Below, in pieces: positions 8,758-17,076 of a DNA stretch of 64,000 nt. The stretch's first letter is position 1. The number at the start of each line of letters is the position of its first letter. The notes under the pieces were generated by a model. The model made no database searches. It saw only the letters and a list, made by a program, of their open reading frames with translations, and was not told the DNA's origin. Source of the stretch: Neisseria perflava (GTDB taxonomy: Bacteria > Pseudomonadota > Gammaproteobacteria > Burkholderiales > Neisseriaceae); the NCBI RefSeq assembly GCF_024170405.1, contig NZ_JALJYC010000004.1:1-64000 (forward strand), in the 5' to 3' direction. The translations under genes were made by a program, and so were the position numbers.

Positions 8758-8864
8758 GTCGTATTCTCTTCTGATGATTTTTTGTTGGGTAAGGTAAAAA
8801 AGTACAAAGTAATTTTGTGTAACGATTATATTTGATAACATTCGGCTTTGCCATAAAATGCGGT

Positions 8865-8883
8865 TAATAATGATTCTTATCGC
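8865..8883. promoter_or_regulatory. Candidate Fur box in the receptor/ABC intergenic region
   Basis: AATAATGATTCTTATC (minus strand GATAAGAATCATTATT) resembles the Fur consensus GATAATGATAATCATTATC, with a clear ATAA...TTAT palindrome. It lies between the divergent receptor (start 8757) and ABC gene (start 9023), so it could make both iron-repressible. Confidence 0.5.
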
Positions 8884-9022
8884 TAAGGCATTCGCGAAAA
8901 TGCAACATCGGCGCAACAAACCGCCACACCCTTAAATACCCCTGTCATTTTTGACTGTTTTGACTTTTCAGACGGCCTCAACATGCCGCTAACGACACTT
9001 TAAAAATAAGACCCCGCATATC

Positions 9023-10792
9023 ATGGAAAAATGGCAGATTGAGCTTTACGGTACACCGCTTTGGCTGGCGCAGACGCTTTTGGGCGTGTTGCTGGTTTTG
9101 GCGGTGGTGCTGTTTTTTGCAGCCAAAACACATTTCGGGCGCGAGTTCAAATATATTTTGAAGCTGTGCCTGACCCGCCGCAGCAGCGGAAAGATTCTGG
9201 CTGCCGTGGTGTTGATGATTGTTTTACTGCTGACCGAAGTGCGGCTGAACGTATTGAGCACGTTTATGTCCAACGGCCTGTACAGCTCCATGCAAGATAT
9301 GAAAATTGCCGCATTTTGGCAATTTGCAGTATTAAATGCCGGCGTGGTCTTGCTGCGCACGTTTAACGGCGTCATCAACGATTTTCTCGATCAGGGCTTG
9401 GCGATTAAGTGGTCGGAAAAGCTTAATGCAGTTTTGGTGTCGCGCTGGCTGGCGGATAAAAATTACTACCGCCTGCAAATGCGCCGCCATGCGCCGGACA
9501 ATATCGACCAGCGTATCCAGCAGGACGCGCAAGACTTTATCAAATCGACGATTGAATTTGTGCGCGGTATGCTCAATTCGGTGGTGTCGTCGCTGGAATT
9601 TGCTTTTGTCTTGTGGGGCTTGGCGGGGATTTTAACCATCTTCGGCTTCGATATTCCGCGCGGAATTGTGTGGTTTGTGTTTATCTTTGTGATTTTGGCG
9701 ACCTTCATCGCCATGTGGATTGGTAATCCGCTGATTCGTTACAATTATGAAAACGAAAGGCTCAACGGCGATTACCGCTATTCGCTGATTCGCGTGCGCG
9801 ACCATGCCGAAAGCGTGGCGTTTTACCACGGCGAGGCTTGCGAGCAGCAGCAGTTGGGCGAACGCTTCAAGGCGATTATCCGCAACCGCTGGCGCATTGC
9901 GCGGCAAAGTGTGGGCTTGAGCGGGTTTAACGATATATTCAGCAACGGTATCCAGCTCTTGCCGATTATTTTGCAGGCGCCGCGCCTGTTTGCCGGACAG
10001 ATTAAAATCGGCGATATTCAGCAGACGGTACAAGCGTTTGCGCGTTTGCAAAAAGCGCTGTCATTTTTCCGCCTGTTTTACGAAGATTTCACCGCCTACC
10101 GCGCGCGCTTGGAGCGTTTATACGGCTTTTTGTTGAGCACGCAAGACAAACACATCGCGCAAACGCCTAATATCAGCGAGATTTCAGACGGCCTTAAGCT
10201 GGATAATGTCACGCTCTACCGCCACAACGGTGAAATCCTGCTCGGCGGTATCTATATCAACGTCAAAAGCGGCGATTCGCTGCTGATTAAAGGGCCGAGC
10301 GGCTGCGGCAAGACTTCGCTGCTGCGTTCGCTGGCGGGGCTGTGGCCGTTTGGCTGCTCCGGCGATATTGCCAAGCCGCCGCGCGATGAGATTTTATTTG
10401 TGCCGCAGCGCCCTTACACCCCGCAAGGCAGCTTGCGCGAGGCGATTTGTTATCCGCATATCCAAGCGTCGCAGGAAGAATTGGCAGATGCCATGCGCAG
10501 TTGCCGCCTGAATTATCTGATTGCGCGTTTGGATAAGGTCGATGACTGGCAAAACAAACTCTCGCCGGGCGAATTGCAGCGCGTTGCTTTCTGCCGCGCC
10601 CTGCTCTCCCACGCCAAAGTGGTGCTGCTGGACGAAGCCACATCCGCGCTGGACGAGCCGACCGAGGCCATGCTCTACCGCGCCATCCGCGCCAAACTGC
10701 CCAACAGCATTATCGTCAGCATCGGCCACCGCAGCAGCCTGAATGCGTTTCACAATGTATTTTTGGATGTAGGCGCAGTACGCTGCGATTGA
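9023..10792 (+). CDS. SbmA/YddA-like ABC transporter, fused permease and ATPase
   Basis: A 589-residue half-transporter. The N-terminal membrane domain has about six spans (residues 14-340) of the ABC_membrane_2 / SbmA-BacA type, recognisable by NALNxxL-like helices and the FNDIFSNGIQLLPIILQAPRLFAGQIKIGDIQQ-type region. The C-terminal ATPase has Walker A GPSGCGKTS, a non-canonical signature LSPGELQRVAF in place of LSGGQ, Walker B VVLLDEATSALDE and the H-loop IGHRSS. The modified signature is typical of the YddA/ABCD-like branch. Relatives occur in siderophore loci and in peptide or vitamin transport. Divergence from a TonB receptor over a candidate Fur box suggests a role in moving an iron chelate or its product across the inner membrane. 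Substrate and direction are inference. Confidence 0.85.
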   Translation: MEKWQIELYGTPLWLAQTLLGVLLVLAVVLFFAAKTHFGREFKYILKLCLTRRSSGKILAAVVLMIVLLLTEVRLNVLSTFMSNGLYSSMQDMKIAAFWQFAVLNAGVVLLRTFNGVINDFLDQGLAIKWSEKLNAVLVSRWLADKNYYRLQMRRHAPDNIDQRIQQDAQDFIKSTIEFVRGMLNSVVSSLEFAFVLWGLAGILTIFGFDIPRGIVWFVFIFVILATFIAMWIGNPLIRYNYENERLNGDYRYSLIRVRDHAESVAFYHGEACEQQQLGERFKAIIRNRWRIARQSVGLSGFNDIFSNGIQLLPIILQAPRLFAGQIKIGDIQQTVQAFARLQKALSFFRLFYEDFTAYRARLERLYGFLLSTQDKHIAQTPNISEISDGLKLDNVTLYRHNGEILLGGIYINVKSGDSLLIKGPSGCGKTSLLRSLAGLWPFGCSGDIAKPPRDEILFVPQRPYTPQGSLREAICYPHIQASQEELADAMRSCRLNYLIARLDKVDDWQNKLSPGELQRVAFCRALLSHAKVVLLDEATSALDEPTEAMLYRAIRAKLPNSIIVSIGHRSSLNAFHNVFLDVGAVRCD

Positions 10793-10800
10793 TAAGGGCA

Positions 10801-10842
10801 AAGGCCGTCTGAAAAGCAAACAGCATTTTCAGACGGCCTTTC
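10801..10842 (+). terminator. DUS-pair terminator after the ABC gene
   Basis: AAGGCCGTCTGAAAA and its inverse around a 12-base loop, followed by a short T-run, directly after the ABC transporter stop. Confidence 0.75.
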
Positions 10843-10879
10843 TGCTAAAATAAGCCCACACATTATCAGGAATACCGTC

Positions 10880-12184
10880 ATGCACGAAATCAAATGCCCG
10901 CACTGCCACACCGCCTTTACCGTCAACGAAGCCAGCTATGCCGACATTCTCAACCAGGTGCGCACGCAGGAATTTCAAAACGAAATCCGCGAGCGTTTGG
11001 CGCAGAGTCAGGCGCAGTTCCAAAGCGAGCTGCGTTTGGCCGAAACCCAAGCGCAGCAGCATTTGGAGCGCAAACTGGCGGAGAAAAACCGCGCCATTGA
11101 TGATTTGGTCAACCAACTCAAACAACACGAAACCGGCAGCCGCTTGGCAGTCAGTGAGGCCGAAGGCCGTCTGAAAGCGAAACTGGCCGAACAAGAAGCC
11201 GTCATCGCCCAGCTACGCGCCCAGGCGCAATCGCTGGCGGCAAGCAAAGACATGGAGAAAAAGCTGGAAGTTACCCAAGCCGTTGCCGAAAAAGACCGCC
11301 TCTTGGGAGATTTGAACGCGCAACTGGCATTGCAGGCCAAAGAGCGCGAATTGGAAAAGCAAAACCTGCGCGAGCGCTACGAAACCGAATTGAAACAAAA
11401 AGACGAAACCATCGCTTTTTATAAAGATTTCAAAGCGCGCCAGTCCACCAAAATGATCGGTGAGAGCTTGGAAATCCATTGCGAAACCGAGTTCAACCGC
11501 ATCCGCACCACTGCCTTCCCGCAGGCGCAGTTCGGCAAAGACAACGACGCGGCAAGCGGCAGCAAAGGCGACTATATCTACCGCGAATGCGATTCAGACG
11601 GCAACGAAATCATCTCGATTATGTTTGAGATGAAAAACGAAAATGACGAAACCGCCACTAAAAAGAAAAACGAACATTTTTTCAAAGAATTAGATAAAGA
11701 CCGCAACGAGAAAAAATGCGAATACGCCGTGTTGGTATCACTCTTGGAAGCCGACAGCGAGCTGTATAACAGCGGCATTGTCGATGTGTCGTATGCCTAT
11801 CAGAAAATGTATGTCGTGCGCCCGCAGTTTTTTATTCCGCTGATTTCCCTGCTGCGCAACGGCGCGCTCAATTCCTTGAAATACAAGCAGGAAGTGGCGC
11901 AAATGCGTGCGCAGAATATCGACATCACCAATTTTGAAGAAGATTTGAACGCCTTTAAAGAAGGCTTTGCCCGCAATTACGACTTGGCCAGCCGCAAATT
12001 TCAGACGGCCATCGACGAAATCGACAAAATCATCAGCCATCTGCAGAAAACCAAAGAAGCGCTGCTGTCCTCGGAAAACAACCTGCGCTTGGCGAATAAC
12101 AAGGCTTCGGATTTGACCGTGAAAAAACTGGTAAAAAAGAATCCGACCATGAAAGCGGCGTTTGAGGCGTTGGAGAAAGAATAA
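10880..12184 (+). CDS. DUF2130 domain protein with zinc ribbon and coiled coil
   Basis: A 434-residue cytoplasmic protein. The N-terminus has a knuckle MHEIKCPHCHTAF (CxxC) followed by a long Glu/Gln/Ala-rich coiled coil (about residues 30-185). The globular DUF2130 domain follows (about 190-400), with GESLEIHCETEFN, AQFGKDN...GSKGDYIYRE, EMKNENDET and KKNEHFFKELDKDR. The GDYIYRE...FEMKNE arrangement of acidic residues and Lys resembles a restriction-endonuclease-like (PD-ExK) core, which is how this family has been interpreted. The biological role is not established. Only 10 bp separate it from the next, AT-rich gene. Confidence 0.85.
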   Translation: MHEIKCPHCHTAFTVNEASYADILNQVRTQEFQNEIRERLAQSQAQFQSELRLAETQAQQHLERKLAEKNRAIDDLVNQLKQHETGSRLAVSEAEGRLKAKLAEQEAVIAQLRAQAQSLAASKDMEKKLEVTQAVAEKDRLLGDLNAQLALQAKERELEKQNLRERYETELKQKDETIAFYKDFKARQSTKMIGESLEIHCETEFNRIRTTAFPQAQFGKDNDAASGSKGDYIYRECDSDGNEIISIMFEMKNENDETATKKKNEHFFKELDKDRNEKKCEYAVLVSLLEADSELYNSGIVDVSYAYQKMYVVRPQFFIPLISLLRNGALNSLKYKQEVAQMRAQNIDITNFEEDLNAFKEGFARNYDLASRKFQTAIDEIDKIISHLQKTKEALLSSENNLRLANNKASDLTVKKLVKKNPTMKAAFEALEKE

Positions 12185-12193
12185 GAAAATATT

Positions 12194-12799
12194 ATGTCTT
12201 ACAAAAATTCTTCATGTGCTTTTTTTACCATTGCTAGAAAATTCCTATCATTAGCTCAAGTCTGTACTGATGAGTTGATAAAAGAAAGAAATCCTTTCTG
12301 TATAGTTTCTGATAGGCTCCTATCTAGCAGTGATATAGAACGGGCAACTAAATGGTCTGATAGGGTCGTTTCTATTCCCATACTATTTAATTTTTATCAT
12401 GGTTTAGAATTAACCATTAAAGGTTGCTTATGCCTTCAGTTGCAAAAAACTGAAATTAAAGGTCATAAATTTTCTGAGCTTATTGAAAAGCTTAATAAAG
12501 ATTTAATTGGAGAAAATTTATTTTCTTTGATTACAAAGTACACAATTAACCTTAAAGAAACTACACTTCTAGATCCAAATATAATTTTGGAATTTTTAAA
12601 CGAAAATGAGATAGATATTGATTCATGGTATGAAGCATTAAAGTATCCTTCTGGCAAGGAAGGTCATAGTTTTAATCATATTGCGTTGAAATATGGGAGC
12701 AAGAGAACCTTGCCATTTTGGGAACAACTATCTAGTGATATTGACAAATTAAAAGTCTTATCTGGAGAATATTTTCATCTGCACACCCATCAACCATAA
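12194..12799 (+). CDS. AT-rich hypothetical protein, possibly HEPN-like
   Basis: A 201-residue protein of unrecognised function. Its base and codon use (many AAT, TTA, ATA codons) is far more AT-rich than DUF2130 and cca on either side, which suggests acquisition by transfer. The middle section, FYHGLELTIKGCLCL followed by KGHKFSELIEKL, is the sort of helix-plus-(G)H.L..L pattern seen in HEPN proteins, and the rest looks helical. The catalytic RxxxxH of HEPN nucleases is not obvious. It starts 10 bp after DUF2130 and ends 9 bp before the cca ATG, so it is wedged into a core operon. The HEPN link is a weak inference. Confidence 0.6.
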   Translation: MSYKNSSCAFFTIARKFLSLAQVCTDELIKERNPFCIVSDRLLSSSDIERATKWSDRVVSIPILFNFYHGLELTIKGCLCLQLQKTEIKGHKFSELIEKLNKDLIGENLFSLITKYTINLKETTLLDPNIILEFLNENEIDIDSWYEALKYPSGKEGHSFNHIALKYGSKRTLPFWEQLSSDIDKLKVLSGEYFHLHTHQP

Positions 12800-12808
12800 G
12801 GAATCCCC

Positions 12809-14056
12809 ATGCAAATCTATCTTGTCGGCGGCGCGGTGCGCGATGCCCTGCTCGGATTGGAAGTGAAAGACCGCGATTGGGTGGTGGTCGGCGCTAATGC
12901 CGAAACCATGACGGCGCAGGGTTTTCAGCCGGTCGGCCGCGATTTTCCCGTGTTTCTGCACCCTAAAACGCATGAAGAATACGCCCTTGCCCGTACCGAG
13001 CGCAAAACCGCCAAAGGCTATGCCGGTTTTAGTTTTCATGCGGATGAAAGCGTGACGTTGGAGCAGGATTTGCTGCGCCGCGATTTGACGATTAATGCCA
13101 TGGCGCAGGATTCAGACGGCCGCATTATCGATCCTTTCGGCGGACGGCAGGATTTGGCCGACGGCGTGTTGCGCCATGTTTCGCCTGCGTTTGCCGAAGA
13201 TCCGGTCAGAATTTTGCGCATTGCCCGTTTTGCCGCGCGTTACGGCTTTGTCGTGGCGCCGGAAACCATGACGTTGATGAAACAGATGGTTGCCGACGGC
13301 GAAGCGGATGCGTTGGTGGCCGAGCGGGTGTGGCAGGAGCTGGCGAAAGGTTTGATGGAGCGGCAGCCGCGCCGTATGGTTGAAATTTTGCGGGAATGCG
13401 GCGCGTTGGCGGTGATTTTGCCGGAAGTGGACGCGCTTTTCGGCGTGCCGCAGCGTGCGGACTACCACCCCGAAATCGACAGCGGCATTCATACGCTGAT
13501 GGTGCTGCAACGCGCAGCCGATATGGGCTTAACCCTGCCCGAACGCTATGCGGCGCTGTTGCACGATTTGGGCAAAGCGCTCACGCCGCCGGATATTCTG
13601 CCCAAGCATTACGGCCATGATGTCAACGGCGTGCCGCTGGTGCGCGGGGTGAACGGGCGTTTGCGTGCGCCCAAAGCCTGCGCGGAGCTGGCGGAATTGG
13701 TGTGCCGCTGGCATATCCTGTTCCATAAGGTCGGGCAGCTGAAAACCGCTACGGTATTGAAAATTTTGAAACAAACCGATGCTTTCCGCCGCCCCGAGCG
13801 TTTTCAGACGGCCTTAAATGTCTGCGTGGCCGACCAGCAAGGCCGTCTGAATTTTGAACAGGTGCCCTACCCGCAGCGTGCGCACTGGCTCTCGTTGCTG
13901 GCTGCCGCCAATACGGTGGACTCGGGTGCGATTGCCGCCGAATACCGCGCCATGAACCAAGCGCATTTGATTGCGGAAAAAATCGACGCCGCCCGCCGTG
14001 AGCAGATGGCGCCGGTGCAAAAAGCCTATCAAGCGGCATTACAAAAAAACAAATAG
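12809..14056 (+). CDS. cca: CCA-adding tRNA nucleotidyltransferase (multifunctional)
   Basis: Adds or repairs the 3' CCA of tRNAs. The class II nucleotidyltransferase head (residues 1-140) has YLVGGAVRDALLG, DRDWVVVG and the RRDLTINAMA motif. The tail carries an HD domain (about 225-330, HTLMVLQ...LLHDLGKALTPP), as in gamma/beta-proteobacterial multifunctional CCA enzymes with 2',3'-phosphodiesterase and phosphatase activity. Length 415 aa is typical. The ribosome site AAGGAAT precedes the ATG. Two DUS copies (near 13803 and 13842) lie inside the coding region. Confidence 0.97.
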   Translation: MQIYLVGGAVRDALLGLEVKDRDWVVVGANAETMTAQGFQPVGRDFPVFLHPKTHEEYALARTERKTAKGYAGFSFHADESVTLEQDLLRRDLTINAMAQDSDGRIIDPFGGRQDLADGVLRHVSPAFAEDPVRILRIARFAARYGFVVAPETMTLMKQMVADGEADALVAERVWQELAKGLMERQPRRMVEILRECGALAVILPEVDALFGVPQRADYHPEIDSGIHTLMVLQRAADMGLTLPERYAALLHDLGKALTPPDILPKHYGHDVNGVPLVRGVNGRLRAPKACAELAELVCRWHILFHKVGQLKTATVLKILKQTDAFRRPERFQTALNVCVADQQGRLNFEQVPYPQRAHWLSLLAAANTVDSGAIAAEYRAMNQAHLIAEKIDAARREQMAPVQKAYQAALQKNK

Positions 14057-14119
14057 GCCGGATTTACCCTGTTTGTCCGTTGCGACTATAATATGCCCTT
14101 TCCTTCCCTGACCTCAAAC

Positions 14120-14407
14120 ATGACCACCGATTCCAAACACCTGCTTATCCGCTGGCTGATTGTCTGCCTGATTCCGCTGATTACCCTGCTGGCGTTTGTC
14201 GTGTTTCCGCCTGCCGACCATACGCAATATCTGATTAACGGCATTATTCTGGCTTGCGAAGCGACGTTTTTATTCAAATTCGTTTTGTTTGACGTGATTA
14301 AATTTCATTTGAAACAAGACGGCGTAATGAGACGTAAAACGGCGTGGCAGTTTGCACCGATTGTGGTGTTGATTGTGTATCTGTTCCATTATTTTGGCGC
14401 GTTTTAA
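14120..14407 (+). CDS. Small two-span membrane protein, unknown function
   Basis: A 95-residue protein with hydrophobic segments at about residues 9-30, 37-57 and 75-93, and a basic loop (KFHLKQDGVMRRK) between the second and third. No family is recognised. A TATAAT at 14087-14092 lies just before an earlier in-frame ATG (14093). A transcript from there would begin too late for that ATG, so I prefer the ATG at 14120. A DUS terminator follows immediately, shared with the convergent grcA. Confidence 0.6.
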   Translation: MTTDSKHLLIRWLIVCLIPLITLLAFVVFPPADHTQYLINGIILACEATFLFKFVLFDVIKFHLKQDGVMRRKTAWQFAPIVVLIVYLFHYFGAF

Positions 14408-14413
14408 ATACAA

Positions 14414-14447
14414 AAATGCCGTCTGAAAATATTTTCAGACGGCATTT
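14414..14447. terminator. DUS-pair bidirectional terminator
   Basis: AAATGCCGTCTGAAAA and its inverse with A- and T-runs on the two sides, between two convergent genes. Confidence 0.8.
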
Positions 14448-14466
14448 CTAAAGCGGTAATTAAAAA

Positions 14467-14856
14467 TTACAGGCTTTTTGTGAAGGTACGGGTAATTACG
14501 TCGCGTTGTTGTTCCGGAGTCAGGGAGTTGAAACGAACAGCGTAGCCTGATACGCGGATGGTCAATTGCGGGTATTTGTCAGGGTTGGCAACTGCGTCTT
14601 CCAAAGTTTCGCGAGACAATACGTTGACGTTCAGATGTTGGCCGCCTTCTACTTTCGGACGGACATTTACATCCAACGGGATTTCTTTGTAAGATACTTC
14701 GCCCAAATCGGCAAAAGCAACCACGGCATCGGCAGCGTAGCCGCTGGCTTCAGGAGCCACCAGGCAACGCGCTTCTTGAGTGGCGTCGTCCAACAACCAG
14801 AATGAGTTCAACAAAGCTTCGTTTGCTGCGTGTGTAATTTGAATACCTTTAATCAT
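14467..14856 (-). CDS. grcA: Autonomous glycyl radical cofactor GrcA (YfiD)
   Basis: A 129-residue stand-in for the glycyl-radical domain of pyruvate formate-lyase, able to restore oxygen-damaged PFL-type enzymes. The C-terminal half, LNVNVLSRETLEDA, YPQLTIRVSGYAVRFNSLTPEQQRDVI, is almost identical to E. coli GrcA and includes the radical glycine in RVSGYA. The start is the ATG at 14856 with AAAGGTG about 7 bp upstream; the longer frame would use a GTG at 14865. A candidate FNR site at the correct distance from a -10 element lies upstream, matching the anaerobic induction known for this gene. No PFL gene is in the window. Confidence 0.96.
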   Translation of the reverse strand: MIKGIQITHAANEALLNSFWLLDDATQEARCLVAPEASGYAADAVVAFADLGEVSYKEIPLDVNVRPKVEGGQHLNVNVLSRETLEDAVANPDKYPQLTIRVSGYAVRFNSLTPEQQRDVITRTFTKSL

Positions 14857-14906
14857 CAGTATCACCTTTCTCTTTCATTTTGTGGGAAAAATCATTTATC
14901 GTGAGT

Positions 14907-14948
14907 ATTGTAGTACCCTGCTCTTGAAAAATAGTTGACTTAAATCAA
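14907..14948 (-). promoter_or_regulatory. FNR-dependent class II promoter of grcA
   Basis: On the minus strand TTGATTTAAGTCAA (14948-14935) matches the FNR consensus TTGAT-N4-ATCAA at 9 of 10 defined positions. A -10 hexamer TACAAT (14912-14907) is centred 32 bp downstream of the FNR dyad. This puts the dyad at about -41.5, the class II activation position. Confidence 0.8.
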
Positions 14949-15089
14949 ATTACGAAAAGCTACAAGTCCTCTATTCAAGATATTGTCTCCATTGGGAAAA
15001 TATCAAGCGTTCGTGTACAATTCTTTACCCATCTGCTTTGGCGGTTTTTGCCGCTTTTCCCGTTCCCTATTTTATTATCGCCATTTTGT

Positions 15090-16253
15090 ATGCCGACTTC
15101 TCCTTCCTCTGCGCCCTTTATCTGCTGGATTTTTTGTAATGTTATCGACAATTACGGCGACATCGGCGTGTCTTGGCGCTTGGCGCGAGCCTTACAGCAC
15201 GAATTGGGTTGGCAGGTTTATCTGTGGCTGGACGATAGCGCCGCATTACAGGCCATCAGCCCTGATTTGCCTGCCCTACCCTGCGTTCATCAGGGTATTG
15301 CCGTGCGCCGTTGGCGGGCGGATTTTGCCGAAGATTTGCATGATTCGGGCACGCCGGACGTGGTTATCGAAACCTTCGCTTGCGATTTGCCGGATAATGT
15401 CTTGAATATTATCCGCCGCGTCAGCCCCTTATGGCTGAATTGGGAATACCTCAGCGCGGAGGCAGCCCATGAGCGCCTGCACCTAATGCCCTCGCTGCAA
15501 ACCGGTGGGGGGCAGAAATATTTTTGGTTTATGGGTTTCAGCGAAGCCAGCGGCGGCCTGCTGCGGGAAGCGGATTTTTTAGACGGCCTTAGCGACAACG
15601 ACCGCGCTACGCTATGCCAAACGCTGCAACTGCCGCCGAAAACCGCACCTGAATGGCTGCTGTTCGGCTACCGCAGCCCGATGTGGGGGCATTGGCTGCG
15701 CATGTGGCAGGAATACGGCCAGCCTGTTACCTTACTGCTGGCCGGACACCAAATCGCTGACAGCCTGCGCGATGACGGCCTGATTCCCGCAGATGCCTTG
15801 CTGCAAAACGGCGACCGTTTTCAGACGGCCTGTGTCACGCTGATAAAGATTCCGTTTGTGCCGCAACAGGATTTTGACAAGCTGCTGCAACTGGCCGACG
15901 GCTGCATTATTCGCGGCGAAGACAGCTTTGTTCGCGCCCAATTTGCTGCCAAACCGTTTTTCTGGCACATCTACCCGCAAGAGGAAAATGTGCATTTGGA
16001 CAAGCTGCATGCCTTTTGGCAGCGTGTGCAAGCCTTTTATCCGCCCGAACTGTTTGCCGCCCACCAAGCCTTATCGGATGATTTGAACGGCGGCCGACTT
16101 CTCTCCGACAAAGAGCGTTTGCAAGCCTGGACAGCGCTGATGAATCAACATGCCGAGTGGCGGCAGAGTGTGGCAGAATGGCAGAAATTTCTGTTTGCCC
16201 AGCCCTCCGCGTTGGAAAAACTAGCCAACTTTGTCGAAGATACGCTAAAATAG
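15090..16253 (+). CDS. earP: EF-P arginine rhamnosyltransferase EarP
   Basis: Transfers rhamnose from dTDP-rhamnose to Arg32 of elongation factor P, which EF-P needs to relieve polyproline stalling. The N-terminus FCNVIDNYGDIGVSWRLARAL is the family signature with the catalytic Asp region. The C-terminal part has the donor-binding RGEDSFVRAQFAAKPFFWHIYPQ. I start at the ATG at 15090 (388 aa); the longer frame relies on a TTG. It sits 35 bp upstream of efp, the usual arrangement in beta- and gamma-proteobacteria with this modification system. A DUS lies inside the gene near 15823. Confidence 0.95.
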   Translation: MPTSPSSAPFICWIFCNVIDNYGDIGVSWRLARALQHELGWQVYLWLDDSAALQAISPDLPALPCVHQGIAVRRWRADFAEDLHDSGTPDVVIETFACDLPDNVLNIIRRVSPLWLNWEYLSAEAAHERLHLMPSLQTGGGQKYFWFMGFSEASGGLLREADFLDGLSDNDRATLCQTLQLPPKTAPEWLLFGYRSPMWGHWLRMWQEYGQPVTLLLAGHQIADSLRDDGLIPADALLQNGDRFQTACVTLIKIPFVPQQDFDKLLQLADGCIIRGEDSFVRAQFAAKPFFWHIYPQEENVHLDKLHAFWQRVQAFYPPELFAAHQALSDDLNGGRLLSDKERLQAWTALMNQHAEWRQSVAEWQKFLFAQPSALEKLANFVEDTLK

Positions 16254-16288
16254 CGCGTTATTTTTCACAGATTCAAATGGACCAGAAT

Positions 16289-16849
16289 ATGAAAACAGCA
16301 CAAGAACTGCGCGCCGGCAACGTATTTATGATTGGCAGCGACCCGATGGTCGTACAAAAAACCGAATACATCAAAGGCGGCCGCAGCTCTGCCAAAGTCA
16401 GCATGAAACTGAAAAACCTGCTGACCGGCGCAGCCAGCGAAACCATCGTAAAAGCCGACGACAAATTCGACGTGGTGATTTTGGCGCGTAAAAACTGTAC
16501 TTACAGCTATTTCGCCGATCCGATGTACGTCTTCATGGATGAAGAGTTCAACCAATACGAAATCGAAGCCGAAAACATCGGCGACGCCCTGAAATTCATC
16601 GTGGACGGTATGGAAGACGTTTGCGAAGTGACTTTCTACGAAGGCAACCCGATTTCTGTCGAACTGCCGACCATCATCGTGCGCGAAGTGGAATACACCG
16701 AGCCTGCGGTTAAAGGCGATACTTCCGGCAAAGTGATGAAAACTGCCCGTTTGGTCGGTGGCGCGGAAATCCAAGTAATGGCTTATGTGGAAACCGGCGA
16801 CAAAATCGAAATCGACACCCGTACCGGCGAATTCCGCAAACGCGCTTAA
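16289..16849 (+). CDS. efp: Elongation factor P
   Basis: A 186-residue translation factor that promotes peptide bond formation at consecutive prolines. The N-terminal KOW domain loop carries KGGRSSAK with Arg at position 32. This is the residue rhamnosylated by EarP, rather than the Lys34 used by the EpmAB system, and it agrees with the adjacent earP. The C-terminal OB domains end DTRTGEFRKRA. The start at 16289 reproduces the canonical MKTAQELRAG; in-frame ATG and other upstream codons are ignored. The gene is complete. Confidence 0.98.
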   Translation: MKTAQELRAGNVFMIGSDPMVVQKTEYIKGGRSSAKVSMKLKNLLTGAASETIVKADDKFDVVILARKNCTYSYFADPMYVFMDEEFNQYEIEAENIGDALKFIVDGMEDVCEVTFYEGNPISVELPTIIVREVEYTEPAVKGDTSGKVMKTARLVGGAEIQVMAYVETGDKIEIDTRTGEFRKRA

Positions 16850-16874
16850 TCGTTTGATTTTAACGATTTAAAAA

Positions 16875-16913
16875 CAAGGCAGTCTGAAAATTTTATATTT
16901 TCAGACGGCCTTG
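16875..16913 (+). terminator. Terminator after efp with a one-base-variant DUS
   Basis: CAAGGCAGTCTGAAAA pairs with TTTTCAGACGGCCTTG. The left copy has A for C in the DUS core (GGCAGTCTGAA), so one arm is a non-consensus uptake sequence. Confidence 0.75.
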
Positions 16914-16986
16914 CTGTATGTAAGAATCACTAAAACAGTCTAATTACGGGTTCATGGCTAATAACCTTTGAAATGCATACAAGTAT

Positions 16987-17044
16987 CAGGTGGCTGAGCG
17001 TAGTCGAAGCCTCAAGCAGGGCTTCGACTACGCTCAGCCACCTG
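16987..17044. repeat. Perfect 25-bp inverted repeat
   Basis: Arms 16987-17011 and 17020-17044 are perfectly complementary around the loop TCAAGCAG. The core is GGCTGAGCGTAGTCGAAGCC. It lies in the efp/rpe gap behind both convergent genes. It could be a terminator, but the core resembles a widely dispersed bacterial palindrome and it lacks the DUS. Confidence 0.85.
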
Positions 17045-17076
17045 TATGTAAAATACAATTTCTCAGCTATATCTGC

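Noticed and set aside
8758..8919. Extended N-terminus of the TonB receptor reading frame (start at 8919)
   Set aside because: It covers the candidate Fur box and the promoter region, and the signal peptide plus ribosome site sit at 8757.
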